DNA of 64,000 nt from Arthrobacter jinronghuae. GTDB lineage: Bacteria > Actinomycetota > Actinomycetes > Actinomycetales > Micrococcaceae. Below are positions 10,148 through 19,656 of the stretch, one piece after another. The position numbers and the translations under genes are program-made. The DNA lies in contig NZ_CP104263.1 of NCBI RefSeq assembly GCF_025244825.1, positions 1,984,001 to 2,048,000 of the forward strand, given 5' to 3'. The notes under the pieces are model-generated. The model saw only the letters and a program-made list of their open reading frames with translations, did no database searches and was not told where the DNA came from. The stretch's first letter is position 1, and every line of letters starts with the position of its first letter.

Positions 10148-11508
10148 TGGACCGCAGGATCTATGGAGTGGAAACGGAATTCGGCATCGCCTATTCCGGC
10201 CCCGATTCGCGTCCCCTTTCCCCCGAGGAAGTGGCCCGCTACCTCTTCCGCAAGGTTGTCAGCTGGGGCCGCTCATCAAATGTCTTCCTGACCAACGGCT
10301 CACGCCTCTACCTCGACGTCGGCTCGCACCCGGAGTACGCCACCGCGGAATGTGACGATCTGGCACAGCTGGTGGCCCATGACCGGGCTGGCGAGCTGAT
10401 CCTGGAAGACCTGGTGGAGGAAGCGGAGGACCGGCTGAAGGCGGAAGGCTTCAACGGCAGCGTCTATCTGTTCAAGAACAACACCGATTCCGCCGGCAAC
10501 TCCTACGGTAGCCACGAAAACTACCTCATTCCGCGCCGCCTCGAATTCTCCCGGCTGGCGGACGTCCTCATTCCGTTCCTGGTCACCCGCCAGCTGCTGG
10601 TCGGTGCCGGAAAGGTGCTGAAGACCCAGTCCGGTTCCCTCTTCGCGTTTTCCCAGCGGGCAGACCACATCTGGGAGGGCGTCTCCTCTGCGACTACACG
10701 GTCCCGGCCCATCATCAACACCCGGGATGAGCCGCACGCCGACGCCGAGCATTACCGCCGGCTGCACGTGATCGCCGGTGATTCGAACATGTCCGAGACC
10801 ACCATGCTCCTTAAGGCCGGGTCCGTTGACCTGATGCTGCGGATGATCGAGGCCGGCGTGCTGATGCGGGACCTCCGCCTGGAGAACCCGATCCGCAGCA
10901 TCCGGGAAACCTCCCATGACCTCTCCGGCCGGCAGCCGCTGAAACTGGCCAACGGTTCCACCATGTCGCCGCTGGACCTGCAGCGCATCTACCTGCAGCG
11001 GGTCCAGGACTTCGTCGCTGCCAATGGCGAGCACAACCGGCATGTCGGACGGATCATCGATTTGTGGACACGCACGCTGGACGCCATCGATTCGGGCGAC
11101 CACTCAGGGATCGACACGGAAATCGACTGGGCCATCAAGAAGAAACTGGTGGACCGGGTGGCTGAGCGGCACGGACTCCAGATGTCTTCCCCGCGCCTGG
11201 CCCAGATCGACCTGACCTATCACGACATCTCCCGGCGCCGCGGATTGTTCTACCTGCTGCAGTCCCGCGGGGAAACGGCCCGCGTGGTGGAGGACAGCGA
11301 TATCAAGGAAGCCGTGGACCAGCCGCCCCAGACCACCCGTGCCAAGCTGCGCGGCGACTTCGTCCGGCGCGCCAAGAACGCCAACCGCGACTTTACGGTG
11401 GACTGGGTGCACCTCAAGCTCAATGACCGGGCCCAGCAGACGGTGCTGTGCAAGGATCCTTTCGCGTCCGTCGATGAACGGGTCGAGGCACTGCTTTCCA
11501 CTCTCTGA
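10147..11508 (+). CDS. pafA: Pup--protein ligase PafA
   Basis: PafA uses ATP to link the C-terminal glutamate of Pup to lysines of target proteins. The 453-residue protein starts [15 protein letters not shown], with the metal-binding glutamates. It carries the family motifs [30 protein letters not shown] and [10 protein letters not shown]. It lacks the Dop loop. The C-terminal domain of about 70 residues, which helps bind Pup, is complete. It is the last gene of the tightly coupled arc-dop-pup-prcB-prcA-pafA operon; 169 bases follow before the FKBP lipoprotein gene. Confidence 0.96.
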   Translation: MDRRIYGVETEFGIAYSGPDSRPLSPEEVARYLFRKVVSWGRSSNVFLTNGSRLYLDVGSHPEYATAECDDLAQLVAHDRAGELILEDLVEEAEDRLKAEGFNGSVYLFKNNTDSAGNSYGSHENYLIPRRLEFSRLADVLIPFLVTRQLLVGAGKVLKTQSGSLFAFSQRADHIWEGVSSATTRSRPIINTRDEPHADAEHYRRLHVIAGDSNMSETTMLLKAGSVDLMLRMIEAGVLMRDLRLENPIRSIRETSHDLSGRQPLKLANGSTMSPLDLQRIYLQRVQDFVAANGEHNRHVGRIIDLWTRTLDAIDSGDHSGIDTEIDWAIKKKLVDRVAERHGLQMSSPRLAQIDLTYHDISRRRGLFYLLQSRGETARVVEDSDIKEAVDQPPQTTRAKLRGDFVRRAKNANRDFTVDWVHLKLNDRAQQTVLCKDPFASVDERVEALLSTL

Positions 11509-11677
11509 TTCCTCTTCGCCACGGTCCGCCGCAGCCGCCGCAGCGCCTCACCTAGGCTTCATCCAGCTGGACCGGCTACTCTGGGGCGTATTGCGGCCGC
11601 GCGGCGTCTGTCTGCCCGGCGTACCGGCAACTTCGGTAAGGCCGCCCTGCTCACTGTCCACCACTGAAAGAAGTACT

Positions 11678-12631
11678 GTGCGTAAAGTACTAGCAATCCT
11701 CCTGCCCTTCCTGCTGTTCCTCACCGCCTGCTCCGGCGACGACGAGGCCAAGAGCAGCGGGCCGTTGTCCTCCGTGAAGATCGAGCGGGGCGACGACGAA
11801 ACCTCCGTCCCGAGCGTCGAGTTCGACGAGCCGCTGAGCGTCGAGGAGCCCACCCTGACCCGGATCAACGACGGGGACGGCGACGAAGTAGCCGATGGCC
11901 AGACGGCGATGATCCGCCTCGCGATCGTCAACCCGGAAGACGGTACGGTCGGCCAGGAAACCTACAGTGCCGAGAACGCCGAAGGCATCGCCGTGAACGA
12001 GAGCCTGAAGACCGGCAATTCACAGATGTATGACGCCCTGCTGGGTGCTCCCGTGGGCTCCGACTTCGCGTATTACATTCCGGCCAACGAGGAATCAGGA
12101 ACCGAAGCGAACTTCCTCGTCTTCACGATCACTGATGCAATGGACACGGTCCCGACGTTGACCCCGGACGAAGCCGCTGCCCGGAACGCCGACGGCACCC
12201 TGCTGATGAGCAGCGAAGACGTCGATGCCCTTGAGGCCGAAGGAAAGCTCCCCGAGGTTACCTTCGCCGAAGACGGCACCCCGTCCATCACCATCCCGGA
12301 AGGCGCCGAGGAACCGGAGCGCCTGGTGGTAAAGGTCCTTGAAGAAGGCGACGGTCCGGTGCTCGAATCCACCGGGACCGTTGTAGCCGATTACCTGGGC
12401 GTCGGCCTGCGGGACGGCGAGACGTTCGACTCCAGCTACGAGCGCGGCGAGCCTGCCGAGTTCCCCCTGGGCAACGTGATTCCGGGCTGGACCTACGGCC
12501 TGGCCGAGCAGAAGGCCGGCTCCAAGGTCCTGCTCGTCCTGCCGTCCGAGCTTGCCTACGGCGATCCCGCCGGCGGCAGCAGCCCCTCGGGTCCGCTGGT
12601 CTTCGTCGTGGACATCAAGGAAGTCAAGTAG
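11678..12631 (+). CDS. FKBP-type peptidyl-prolyl isomerase, lipoprotein
   Basis: This is a 317-residue secreted prolyl isomerase anchored to the outer face of the membrane. The GTG at 11678 follows GAAAGAAG and gives a signal peptide ending in the lipobox LTAC (Cys18). The C-terminal 110 residues form an FKBP domain (VVADYLGVGLRDGETFDSSYERG, then VIPGWTYGLAEQKAGSKV, then LPSELAYGD). The middle region (about 60-160) resembles a second FKBP fold that has lost most active-site residues. Longer upstream starts in this frame lack a signal peptide and are rejected. It is probably co-transcribed with the cytosolic FKBP gene that follows. Confidence 0.88.
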   Translation: MRKVLAILLPFLLFLTACSGDDEAKSSGPLSSVKIERGDDETSVPSVEFDEPLSVEEPTLTRINDGDGDEVADGQTAMIRLAIVNPEDGTVGQETYSAENAEGIAVNESLKTGNSQMYDALLGAPVGSDFAYYIPANEESGTEANFLVFTITDAMDTVPTLTPDEAAARNADGTLLMSSEDVDALEAEGKLPEVTFAEDGTPSITIPEGAEEPERLVVKVLEEGDGPVLESTGTVVADYLGVGLRDGETFDSSYERGEPAEFPLGNVIPGWTYGLAEQKAGSKVLLVLPSELAYGDPAGGSSPSGPLVFVVDIKEVK

Positions 12632-12667
12632 CCTTAACTCCTGACCCACCAGCCATAAGGAGCACCA

Positions 12668-13063
12668 ATGTCATTCGGAAAGCGTGAATACGACCGCGAG
12701 AAGCCGGAAATCGATTTCCCGGCCCACGATGCCCCCACGGATCTCGTTATTGAGGACCTGGTGGTAGGCGACGGCCGGGAAGTACAGGCCGGAGACACGG
12801 TTTCCACCCACTACGTGGGCGTGGCCTTCTCCACCGGCGAAGAGTTCGACGCGTCCTGGAACCGGGGCACGCCCCTGGACTTCCGCGTGGGCGTCGGCCA
12901 GGTCATCCAGGGCTGGGACCAGGGACTGCTGGGCATGAAGGTCGGCGGCCGCCGCCGGCTCGAAATCCCCTCCTCGATGGCGTACGGGGACCGGGGCGCC
13001 GGTTCCGCCGTGGCTCCGGGTGAGTCGTTGATCTTCGTAGTGGACCTGCTCGGCGTCCGCTGA
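12668..13063 (+). CDS. FKBP-type peptidyl-prolyl cis-trans isomerase
   Basis: This is a single-domain cytosolic FKBP of 131 residues that catalyses prolyl cis-trans isomerisation. It has the complete FKBP core: THYVGVAFSTGEEFDASWNRG, VIQGWDQGLLGMKVGGRR and IPSSMAYGDRGAG, ending with the FVVDLLGV strand. No signal peptide. AAGGAG precedes the ATG. It follows the lipoprotein FKBP by 36 bases and is followed by a strong terminator. A stand-alone FKBP between pafA and pafBC is common in actinobacteria. Confidence 0.93.
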   Translation: MSFGKREYDREKPEIDFPAHDAPTDLVIEDLVVGDGREVQAGDTVSTHYVGVAFSTGEEFDASWNRGTPLDFRVGVGQVIQGWDQGLLGMKVGGRRRLEIPSSMAYGDRGAGSAVAPGESLIFVVDLLGVR

Positions 13064-13078
13064 TCCGTCCCTCCTGCC

Positions 13079-13123
13079 AAGGGCGGAACCGCTGTCCCCT
13101 GTGACGGCGGTTCCGCCCTTTCG
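13079..13123 (+). terminator. Rho-independent terminator after the FKBP pair
   Basis: A perfect 14-base-pair inverted repeat (AAGGGCGGAACCGC at 13079-13092, complement at 13107-13120) encloses a 14-base loop and runs into TTTC. It separates the proteasome/FKBP transcripts from pafBC. Confidence 0.75.
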
Positions 13124-13159
13124 CATGTCCCGGCCCGGAAGGAAGGTAGATTAGCTCCC

Positions 13160-15130
13160 GTGTCCGCCAAGAGAACCGAACGCCTGCTGAACCTGGTCAT
13201 TGCGCTGCTGTCCACGCGCAGGGGCTTCACCAAGCACGAGCTGTTCGAAGAGATTGAACTGTATTCCGAAGCCTCCACGGCAGATGCCCGGGAAAAACTC
13301 TTCGACCGGGACAAGGCCTTCCTGCGCGAGCAGGGCATCCCGGTGGAGTCCTACAGCGAAGAGACCCTGTTCGAGGACAACACCACCCAGCGCTACCGCA
13401 TCCGGCAGGACGCGTACCGGCTTCCGGGTGTCCGGTTCACGCCCGAGGAGTCCGCCGTCCTGACCCTGGCCGCCCGCATGTGGGACCAGGCCTCGCTGGG
13501 CTCTGCCGCCGCCCGCGCCCTGCGCAAGCTCCACGCCCGGGGAGTGCTTCCCGACGACGCCGCAACCATCCCCCTGCAGCCCAGCATCCGCACCAATGAC
13601 GCGCATTTCGACGAGATCTGGCGTGCCGCCACCACCCGCACCCCGGTCACCTTCGGCTACCGGCCGGTCGGCAGCACGGAGCAGTCCGTCCGGCAGGTCC
13701 AGCCGTGGGGCATGGGCAGCCGCTTCGGCCACTGGTACCTGGTGGGCTACGACCTGGACCGCGGCGCGGAACGGATCTTCCGGCTCTCCCGCATGGAAGG
13801 GCCGGTACGGCTGCGGCCGGGCGCCTACACGGTGCCGGCGGACTTCGACATCGACACCTCGCTCGCCTCCCTGGACGACGTTTACGCACCGCGGCCGGCA
13901 GCAGTGGATGTGGACCCCGGCGCCGGGGCGGCCCTTCGGCTGCAGGCGGAATCCATCGAGCCCGGAGAGGCAGGCCGGGACCGGCTGCACCTGCTGGTCC
14001 GCGACCTGGATGCGCTGGCCGCGGACACTGCTGCCCTCGGCGCGGCTGCCGTCGCCGTCGAACCGGCCGAATTCGCCGACGCCGTCCGTACCGCCCTCAC
14101 GCGGGCCCTGGAAACCCAGCGCCGGCCGCTGCCAGAGTTCGAACTGGCCGTATCCGCCGCTCCTGCCCGCCGTCCGGCGTCGGGGGCGCAGGACCACCTC
14201 ACCCGCCTGCTGGACCTGGTGCCCTACGTCCTGGCGAACCAGGGGGCGGACATGAACGAGACCGCCGCTGCCTTCGGCGTCAGCAAGGAACAGCTGGGCA
14301 AGGACCTGGACCTGCTGTTCGTGAGCGGCCCCCGGCATTATCCCAACGGGCTGATGGACGTCAGTTTCGACGACGACCGGATCTACATCGAAAACGCCGA
14401 GAACCTCTCCGAGCCGGTCCGTTTCGGCATGGATGAAGCCGCGGCCCTGATCGTGGGGTTGGACACATTGTCGGCCCTGCCGGGCATCGGTTCCTCCGCA
14501 GCGGTTGCCAGCGCCCTGGAGAAGCTGACCGAGGCGGCGGGGGAGGCCGGCGGCGTCGGCACCGCCGTCGCGGCCCGCCTGGACGATGCCTCCGGCGGCG
14601 CCGTACTGGCCGAACTCCAGCAGGCGATCAGCGGTACGCGCCAGCTTGAACTGCGCTACCTGGTTCCGCGCCGCGACGAAGTCACTCTCCGCACCGTCGA
14701 CCCGAGGCGGCTCTTCTCCGTGGACAACACCTGGTACCTGGAAGCATGGTGCCACCGGGCGGAAGCGCCGCGGAATTTCCGCGTGGACCGGATCCACGGC
14801 GTGCGGGACACCGGCCCGGCACTGACCCACGCCCCGGAGCCCGGAGCTGCGTTCCCCGCCAGCCTGTTCACGCCGGGCCCCCTGGATCACCGGGTCACGC
14901 TGGTCCTGGACCCCGCCGCCCTCTGGGTGGCCGAGGCCTACGACGTCGAACGGCAGGCCCCGCTGGCGGACGGACGGACGGCGGTGGAACTGCGCACGGC
15001 GGATACCGGCTGGATTCCGGCTTTCACCGCCCGGCTGGGCGGAGCTGCCGCGGTTGCAGCGCCGGACGAGCTGCGTTCCGCCACCCTGGCCTGGCTGCAG
15101 GAGGCTGCCGGAAATTATCCGCCTGTCTAG
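13160..15130 (+). CDS. pafBC: PafB-PafC fusion, WYL-domain transcriptional activator
   Basis: PafBC activates many DNA-damage genes in actinobacteria independently of LexA. Here PafB and PafC are one 656-residue polypeptide. Each half has a winged helix-turn-helix and a WYL ligand-sensing domain. The first half has an N-terminal HTH (about 1-60) and the WYL signature HWYLVGYD. The second half starts near residue 350 with an HTH (MNETAAAFGVSKEQL) and has NTWYLEAW. TAGATT at 13147-13152, seven bases before the GTG, indicates a leaderless message after the terminator at 13079, so it is transcribed independently of the proteasome genes. Confidence 0.92.
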   Translation: MSAKRTERLLNLVIALLSTRRGFTKHELFEEIELYSEASTADAREKLFDRDKAFLREQGIPVESYSEETLFEDNTTQRYRIRQDAYRLPGVRFTPEESAVLTLAARMWDQASLGSAAARALRKLHARGVLPDDAATIPLQPSIRTNDAHFDEIWRAATTRTPVTFGYRPVGSTEQSVRQVQPWGMGSRFGHWYLVGYDLDRGAERIFRLSRMEGPVRLRPGAYTVPADFDIDTSLASLDDVYAPRPAAVDVDPGAGAALRLQAESIEPGEAGRDRLHLLVRDLDALAADTAALGAAAVAVEPAEFADAVRTALTRALETQRRPLPEFELAVSAAPARRPASGAQDHLTRLLDLVPYVLANQGADMNETAAAFGVSKEQLGKDLDLLFVSGPRHYPNGLMDVSFDDDRIYIENAENLSEPVRFGMDEAAALIVGLDTLSALPGIGSSAAVASALEKLTEAAGEAGGVGTAVAARLDDASGGAVLAELQQAISGTRQLELRYLVPRRDEVTLRTVDPRRLFSVDNTWYLEAWCHRAEAPRNFRVDRIHGVRDTGPALTHAPEPGAAFPASLFTPGPLDHRVTLVLDPAALWVAEAYDVERQAPLADGRTAVELRTADTGWIPAFTARLGGAAAVAAPDELRSATLAWLQEAAGNYPPV

Positions 15131-15173
15131 GTGCCGGTCGGGCCGGGCCGGCAGTCTCCACTATGCTTGGGAT

Positions 15174-15509
15174 ATGCCTTGGTGGTCCTGGATACTCATT
15201 TGGTTTGCCCTCGCGGCAGGCGCGGCGGCCTTCTACGCCCTGATCGGCTACCGGCTCTTCCAAAGGTTCCTCGGTATCCTCCGGGAATTCGAAGCCGCAT
15301 CTGCGAAGCTGTCCCTACGCACTCCGGATACCGTCCCGTCTTCCGTCCTCCGGGAAGAGCCTGCCGGCATCTTCACGGAGCCGGACGAGGCACGCAAGGC
15401 CTACGACGCCGGCAAGGCGGCCCGCCGGGAAGCCCGGCGCCTGCGCCGGATCGAGCGGCGCACCGCCAAGGGACAGCCGCGTGCGTGGCGGGATTTCCCG
15501 GAACTCTGA
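15174..15509 (+). CDS. Small membrane-anchored protein of unknown function
   Basis: This is a 111-residue protein. It has one N-terminal transmembrane helix (MPWWSWILIWFALAAGAAAF), then a short amphipathic segment, a variable linker and a basic Arg/Lys/Ala-rich tail (about residues 78-105). I do not recognise a family. The ATG at 15174 is chosen because it starts the hydrophobic segment; a longer in-frame opening upstream overlaps pafBC. It sits between pafBC and tatA. Confidence 0.7.
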   Translation: MPWWSWILIWFALAAGAAAFYALIGYRLFQRFLGILREFEAASAKLSLRTPDTVPSSVLREEPAGIFTEPDEARKAYDAGKAARREARRLRRIERRTAKGQPRAWRDFPEL

Positions 15510-15541
15510 CATAGAATATTTCCCAACGAAAGGACACCGCC

Positions 15542-15850
15542 ATGAGGCTTGAAGGCTGGCAAATCATCGTCATTGTTGTACTGGCCATTCTGCTCTTCGG
15601 CGCTCCGAAGCTTCCGGGGCTGGCAAGGAGCTTGGGGCAGTCCCTTCGCATCTTCAAATCCGAAGTCCGCCAGATGAAGGACGACGGTCCTTCGAACACG
15701 GCGTCCACCGATCCGGTGGAGGGCAAGGTAGTGCCGCCCGCACCGCAGCCGAAGGCGTCCGAGCAGACATTCTTCCCCGGACAGACTCCGCCCACCGGTA
15801 CCCCGGGCGGGTCCGCGGATTCTGCGGGTAACCCGCCAACCAGCCGCTAG
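15542..15850 (+). CDS. tatA: Sec-independent translocase subunit TatA
   Basis: TatA oligomerises to form the translocation conduit for folded twin-arginine substrates. The 102-residue protein has a single N-terminal transmembrane helix, the FG hinge (LLFGAPKLPGLARSLGQS) and a following amphipathic helix. The C-terminal half is a Pro/Ala-rich disordered tail. GAAAGGA precedes the ATG. tatC begins five bases after the stop. Confidence 0.94.
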   Translation: MRLEGWQIIVIVVLAILLFGAPKLPGLARSLGQSLRIFKSEVRQMKDDGPSNTASTDPVEGKVVPPAPQPKASEQTFFPGQTPPTGTPGGSADSAGNPPTSR

Positions 15851-15855
15851 CAGCC

Positions 15856-16683
15856 GTGGCGCTGAGCAAAGGGCGCAAATCCAACCCCGAAGGGCGGATG
15901 GCCCTCAAGGAGCATCTGCGCGAATTCCGCAACAGGCTCTTCAAATCCGCCATCGCCGTGGTCCTGGGGACCGTGGGCGGCTTCTTCGTCTACCTGCCCG
16001 TTTTTGAGGCGCTGACCCGGCCGCTCCTGGACGCCGGCAACAGCGGCGGCCGTTTCACCACCATCAACTTCGAAGGCGTGGCAACTCCGTTCGACCAGAT
16101 GGTCCAGGTGTCGGTTTTCGTCGGACTCGTGGCCTCGAGCCCGGTGTGGCTCTATCAGGCCTGGGCGTTCATCACGCCCGGGCTCAAGCGCAAGGAACGC
16201 CGCGCGGCCCTGGGCTTCCTGGCCGCCGCCGTTCCGCTGTTCATCGGCGGTATTGTCCTGGCATGGCTGATCCTGCCCCAGGCGGTGCGGGTCCTGACCG
16301 ATTTCACGCCCGCAGGCGGGTCCAACGTCATTACGGCTTCGGTCTACCTGGCCTTCGTGCTGCGGTTGCTCCTGGCCTTCGGCATCGCCTTCCTGATTCC
16401 GGTGTTCCTGGTGGGCCTGAACCTCGCCGGCCTGCTGAGCGGGCGGACCATCATCAAATACTGGCGGATCACGGTGTTCCTGATCTGCCTTTTCGCCGCC
16501 ATGGCCGCCCCGGGCGCGGACGCCCTAAGCATGTTCTACCTCGCCGCGCCGCTGCTGCTGCTGTTCGCCGTAGCGGTGGGCATCTGCCTGCTCAATGACC
16601 GGCGCCGGGTCCGGAAGCAGGCGGAGCGGGAAGCAGCCGTGGAGGCCGAAGCGGACACCGCCACCCCCATTGACAAGCTGTAA
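15856..16683 (+). CDS. tatC: Twin-arginine translocase subunit TatC
   Basis: TatC is the polytopic receptor for twin-arginine signal peptides. The 275-residue protein has six predicted transmembrane helices. Family landmarks are the N-terminal MALKEHLREFRNRLFKS, the first periplasmic loop, TPFDQMVQVSVFVG, and AWAFITPGLKRKERR in the cytoplasmic loop. A charged C-terminal tail follows the last helix. It starts with GTG directly after tatA and forms a minimal TatAC operon; no tatB is nearby. Confidence 0.95.
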   Translation: MALSKGRKSNPEGRMALKEHLREFRNRLFKSAIAVVLGTVGGFFVYLPVFEALTRPLLDAGNSGGRFTTINFEGVATPFDQMVQVSVFVGLVASSPVWLYQAWAFITPGLKRKERRAALGFLAAAVPLFIGGIVLAWLILPQAVRVLTDFTPAGGSNVITASVYLAFVLRLLLAFGIAFLIPVFLVGLNLAGLLSGRTIIKYWRITVFLICLFAAMAAPGADALSMFYLAAPLLLLFAVAVGICLLNDRRRVRKQAEREAAVEAEADTATPIDKL

Positions 16684-16752
16684 GGCCCCGGGCGCGTTCG
16701 CCCACCGATGATATTGGCGTACCGCGGCGGGCGCAGCGCATAGGCTTGGTTC

Positions 16753-19614
16753 ATGACTTCTCCTTCGGAGCGGTACCTTGCCGCAAAACAACGTTCCGAA
16801 CATGCCAAGACCCAGCTGGGGGTCTTCGAGCAGTCGCTGGGCTTCGAACTGGACGCTTTCCAGTCGGAAGCCTGCCGGTCCCTCGAAGCCGGCCGCGGCG
16901 TCCTGGTCGCAGCTCCCACGGGGGCCGGCAAGACGGTGGTGGGGGAGTTCGCCGTCTATCTGGCCCTGCAGAAGGGCCTGAAGGCCTTCTACACCACCCC
17001 CATCAAGGCCCTGAGCAACCAGAAATACACTGAGCTGGCAGCGGCCTACGGCAGTGACCGGGTGGGCCTGCTGACCGGAGACACCAGCATCAACCCGGAC
17101 GCCGACGTTGTGGTGATGACCACCGAAGTGCTGCGGAACATGCTGTACTCGAACTCGGACACCCTCATGGACCTGGGCTACGTGGTCATGGACGAGGTCC
17201 ATTACCTGGCGGACCGGTTCCGCGGTGCGGTCTGGGAAGAGGTCATCATCCACCTGCCTTCCGACGTCCGGGTGGTTTCACTCAGCGCCACCGTGTCCAA
17301 TGCCGAGGAATTCGGCGCCTGGCTGGACACCGTCCGCGGCGACACCGACGTAGTGGTTTCAGAGCACCGGCCCGTTCCGCTCTGGCAGCACGTGATGGTC
17401 GGCCGCGACATCTTCGACCTGTTCGAATCCGATGTTTCCTTCGACGAGGCAGCCGATGAACAGCCCGGCGCCAAGGAACGCTACCGGGTCAACCCCGAGC
17501 TGATGGAACTGGCCCGTGCCGAGTCCCGTGTCAACCAGCGCGGCCACTGGGGCGGTCCGCGCGGTTCCTCCCGCGGCGGACGCCGTGACTCCTCCCGCGG
17601 CGGACGGCCGGGCGGTCACGGCGGCGGCCACGGCGGGCCGCCGATCACGCGCATCCAGCGGGCATCGCGGCCGCAGGTCATCGCCCAACTGGACCGCAAC
17701 GGCCTGCTGCCTGCCATTACCTTCATCTTTTCCCGCAACGGCTGCGAGGGTGCTGTGCGCCAGTGCGTCGACTCGGGGCTTTGGCTGACCAACGAAGACG
17801 AGCGCCGCGAGATTGCCCGGGTGGTGGACGAAGCCACCCAGGACATCCCCGAAGAAGACCTCGAGGTGCTGGGCTTCTGGACCTGGCGCGAGGGCCTGGT
17901 GCGCGGTTTCGCCGCCCACCACGCCGGCATGCTCCCCACCTTCAAGGAAGTCGTGGAACGCCTGTTCGCTGCCGGGCTGGTCCGCGCGGTTTTCGCCACC
18001 GAAACGCTGGCCCTGGGCATCAACATGCCGGCACGGTCAGTGGTGCTGGAAAAGCTGGACAAGTTCAACGGCGAAGCGCACGTGGACATCACCGCCGGAG
18101 AGTACACCCAGCTGACCGGCCGGGCAGGGCGCCGAGGGATCGACGTCGAGGGCCACGCCGTGGTCCTGTGGCAGCCGGGCACCGACCCTGCTGCCGTGGC
18201 GGGCCTGGCCTCGCGGCGCACGTACCCGCTGAACTCCAGTTTCCGGCCCACCTACAACATGAGCATCAACCTCATCGCGCAGTTCGGCCGGGAACGGGCC
18301 CGCGAGATCCTCGAATCCTCCTTTGCGCAGTTCCAGGCGGACCGGTCCGTGGTGGGCCTGGCGAAGCAGGTGCGTTCACGCGAAGAATCACTTGCCGGCT
18401 ACGAAAAGGCGATGACCTGCCATCTGGGGGACTTCAACGAGTACGCGGCCCTGCGCCGGCAGCTCTCGGACCTGGAAAGCACCGCGTCAAAAACCAAGGC
18501 CCGGAACCGGCGGAGTTACGCCGCAGCCTCGCTGGAGAACCTGCGCCCCGGGGACATCGTGTTCCTTCCCGCCGGCCGGAACTCCGGCCACGCCGTCGTC
18601 CTGGACGTGGATGCCTCCGCCCGCGAGGTGCGGCCGGCCATCCTGACCGAGGACAAGCAGATCCGGCGGATCAGCGCTGCCGACATCGATGACGCCCTTG
18701 AACCGGTCTCGCACATCCGCATCCCCAAGTCCTTCAACGCCCGCTCGCCCAAGGACCGGCGCGATCTGGCCTCGTCCCTGCGCAACGCGCTGCACGACCA
18801 CCGGCCGCCCCGGCCGGCGTCGGCCCGCACCAGTGCCATGCACACGGCGGGCACGGAGCGGCAGGAAAAAGCGATCGCTGAGCTGCGCCGGAAAATGCGG
18901 GCGCATCCCTGCCACGGCTGCAGCGAACGGGAAGACCACGCCCGCTGGGCCGAGCGCTGGTGGAAGCTGCGCCGGGAAACCGACAACCTCGTCGGACAGA
19001 TCCGGGGCCGTACCAACACCATCGCCAAGACCTTCGACCGGGTCTGCGAGGTGCTTACCCGGTACGGCTACGTGGCCCCGGACGAGTCCGGCTTCGACGC
19101 CGTGACCCCGGCCGGACAGAAGCTGCGGCGGATCTACGGCGAAAAGGACCTCCTCGTGGCCCTCTCCCTGGAGCAGGGGGCCTTCAACGACCTCGACGCC
19201 GCCGAACTGGCCTGCCTTGCCTCCGCCCTGGTCTACCAGGCCAAGCGGGAAGAGCGCGGGCTGCGGCCGAAGATGCCCAGCGTTTCGCTGGAGTCGGCGG
19301 TGGACATCGTCATCCGACAGTGGTCCGAGCTCACGGACCTCGAAGAGGCGTCCCGGCTGCCGCAGACCGGCGAACCGGAACTGGGCCTGGTCTGGCCCAT
19401 GTACAAGTGGGTCAAGGGCAAGCACCTGCAGGTGGCCCTGAACGGCACTGAGCTGGCTGCAGGGGACTTTGTCCGCTGGGCCAAGCAGGTGATCGACATG
19501 CTGGACCAGCTGGCCAAGGTCCCGGACCTGCCGCCCGGCATGCGCCGCCGCTTCCTGGACGCCATTTCCCTGGTGCGGCGCGGCGTCGTCGCCTACTCCA
19601 ACGTCGGCGACTAA
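16753..19614 (+). CDS. helY: Ski2-like DEAD/DEAH-box RNA helicase (HelY type)
   Basis: This is a 953-residue superfamily 2 helicase of the Ski2/Mtr4-like group. Motif I is APTGAGKT (about 54-61), motif II DEVH (about 145), motif III SATVS, then ETLALGINMPAR and the QLTGRAGRRG motif VI. A C-terminal arm and helical bundle (DSH-type) complete the protein. An insertion at about 262-297 is Gly/Arg/Ser-rich with several RGG and SRGG triplets, likely an RNA-contact loop. TAGGCT at 16741-16746, six bases before the ATG, suggests leaderless expression. The cellular role is not established. Confidence 0.92.
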   Translation: MTSPSERYLAAKQRSEHAKTQLGVFEQSLGFELDAFQSEACRSLEAGRGVLVAAPTGAGKTVVGEFAVYLALQKGLKAFYTTPIKALSNQKYTELAAAYGSDRVGLLTGDTSINPDADVVVMTTEVLRNMLYSNSDTLMDLGYVVMDEVHYLADRFRGAVWEEVIIHLPSDVRVVSLSATVSNAEEFGAWLDTVRGDTDVVVSEHRPVPLWQHVMVGRDIFDLFESDVSFDEAADEQPGAKERYRVNPELMELARAESRVNQRGHWGGPRGSSRGGRRDSSRGGRPGGHGGGHGGPPITRIQRASRPQVIAQLDRNGLLPAITFIFSRNGCEGAVRQCVDSGLWLTNEDERREIARVVDEATQDIPEEDLEVLGFWTWREGLVRGFAAHHAGMLPTFKEVVERLFAAGLVRAVFATETLALGINMPARSVVLEKLDKFNGEAHVDITAGEYTQLTGRAGRRGIDVEGHAVVLWQPGTDPAAVAGLASRRTYPLNSSFRPTYNMSINLIAQFGRERAREILESSFAQFQADRSVVGLAKQVRSREESLAGYEKAMTCHLGDFNEYAALRRQLSDLESTASKTKARNRRSYAAASLENLRPGDIVFLPAGRNSGHAVVLDVDASAREVRPAILTEDKQIRRISAADIDDALEPVSHIRIPKSFNARSPKDRRDLASSLRNALHDHRPPRPASARTSAMHTAGTERQEKAIAELRRKMRAHPCHGCSEREDHARWAERWWKLRRETDNLVGQIRGRTNTIAKTFDRVCEVLTRYGYVAPDESGFDAVTPAGQKLRRIYGEKDLLVALSLEQGAFNDLDAAELACLASALVYQAKREERGLRPKMPSVSLESAVDIVIRQWSELTDLEEASRLPQTGEPELGLVWPMYKWVKGKHLQVALNGTELAAGDFVRWAKQVIDMLDQLAKVPDLPPGMRRRFLDAISLVRRGVVAYSNVGD

Positions 19615-19656
19615 ACCGCCGCCCCCCTCCATCGCCCTACAGAAACAGGTGAGTCC

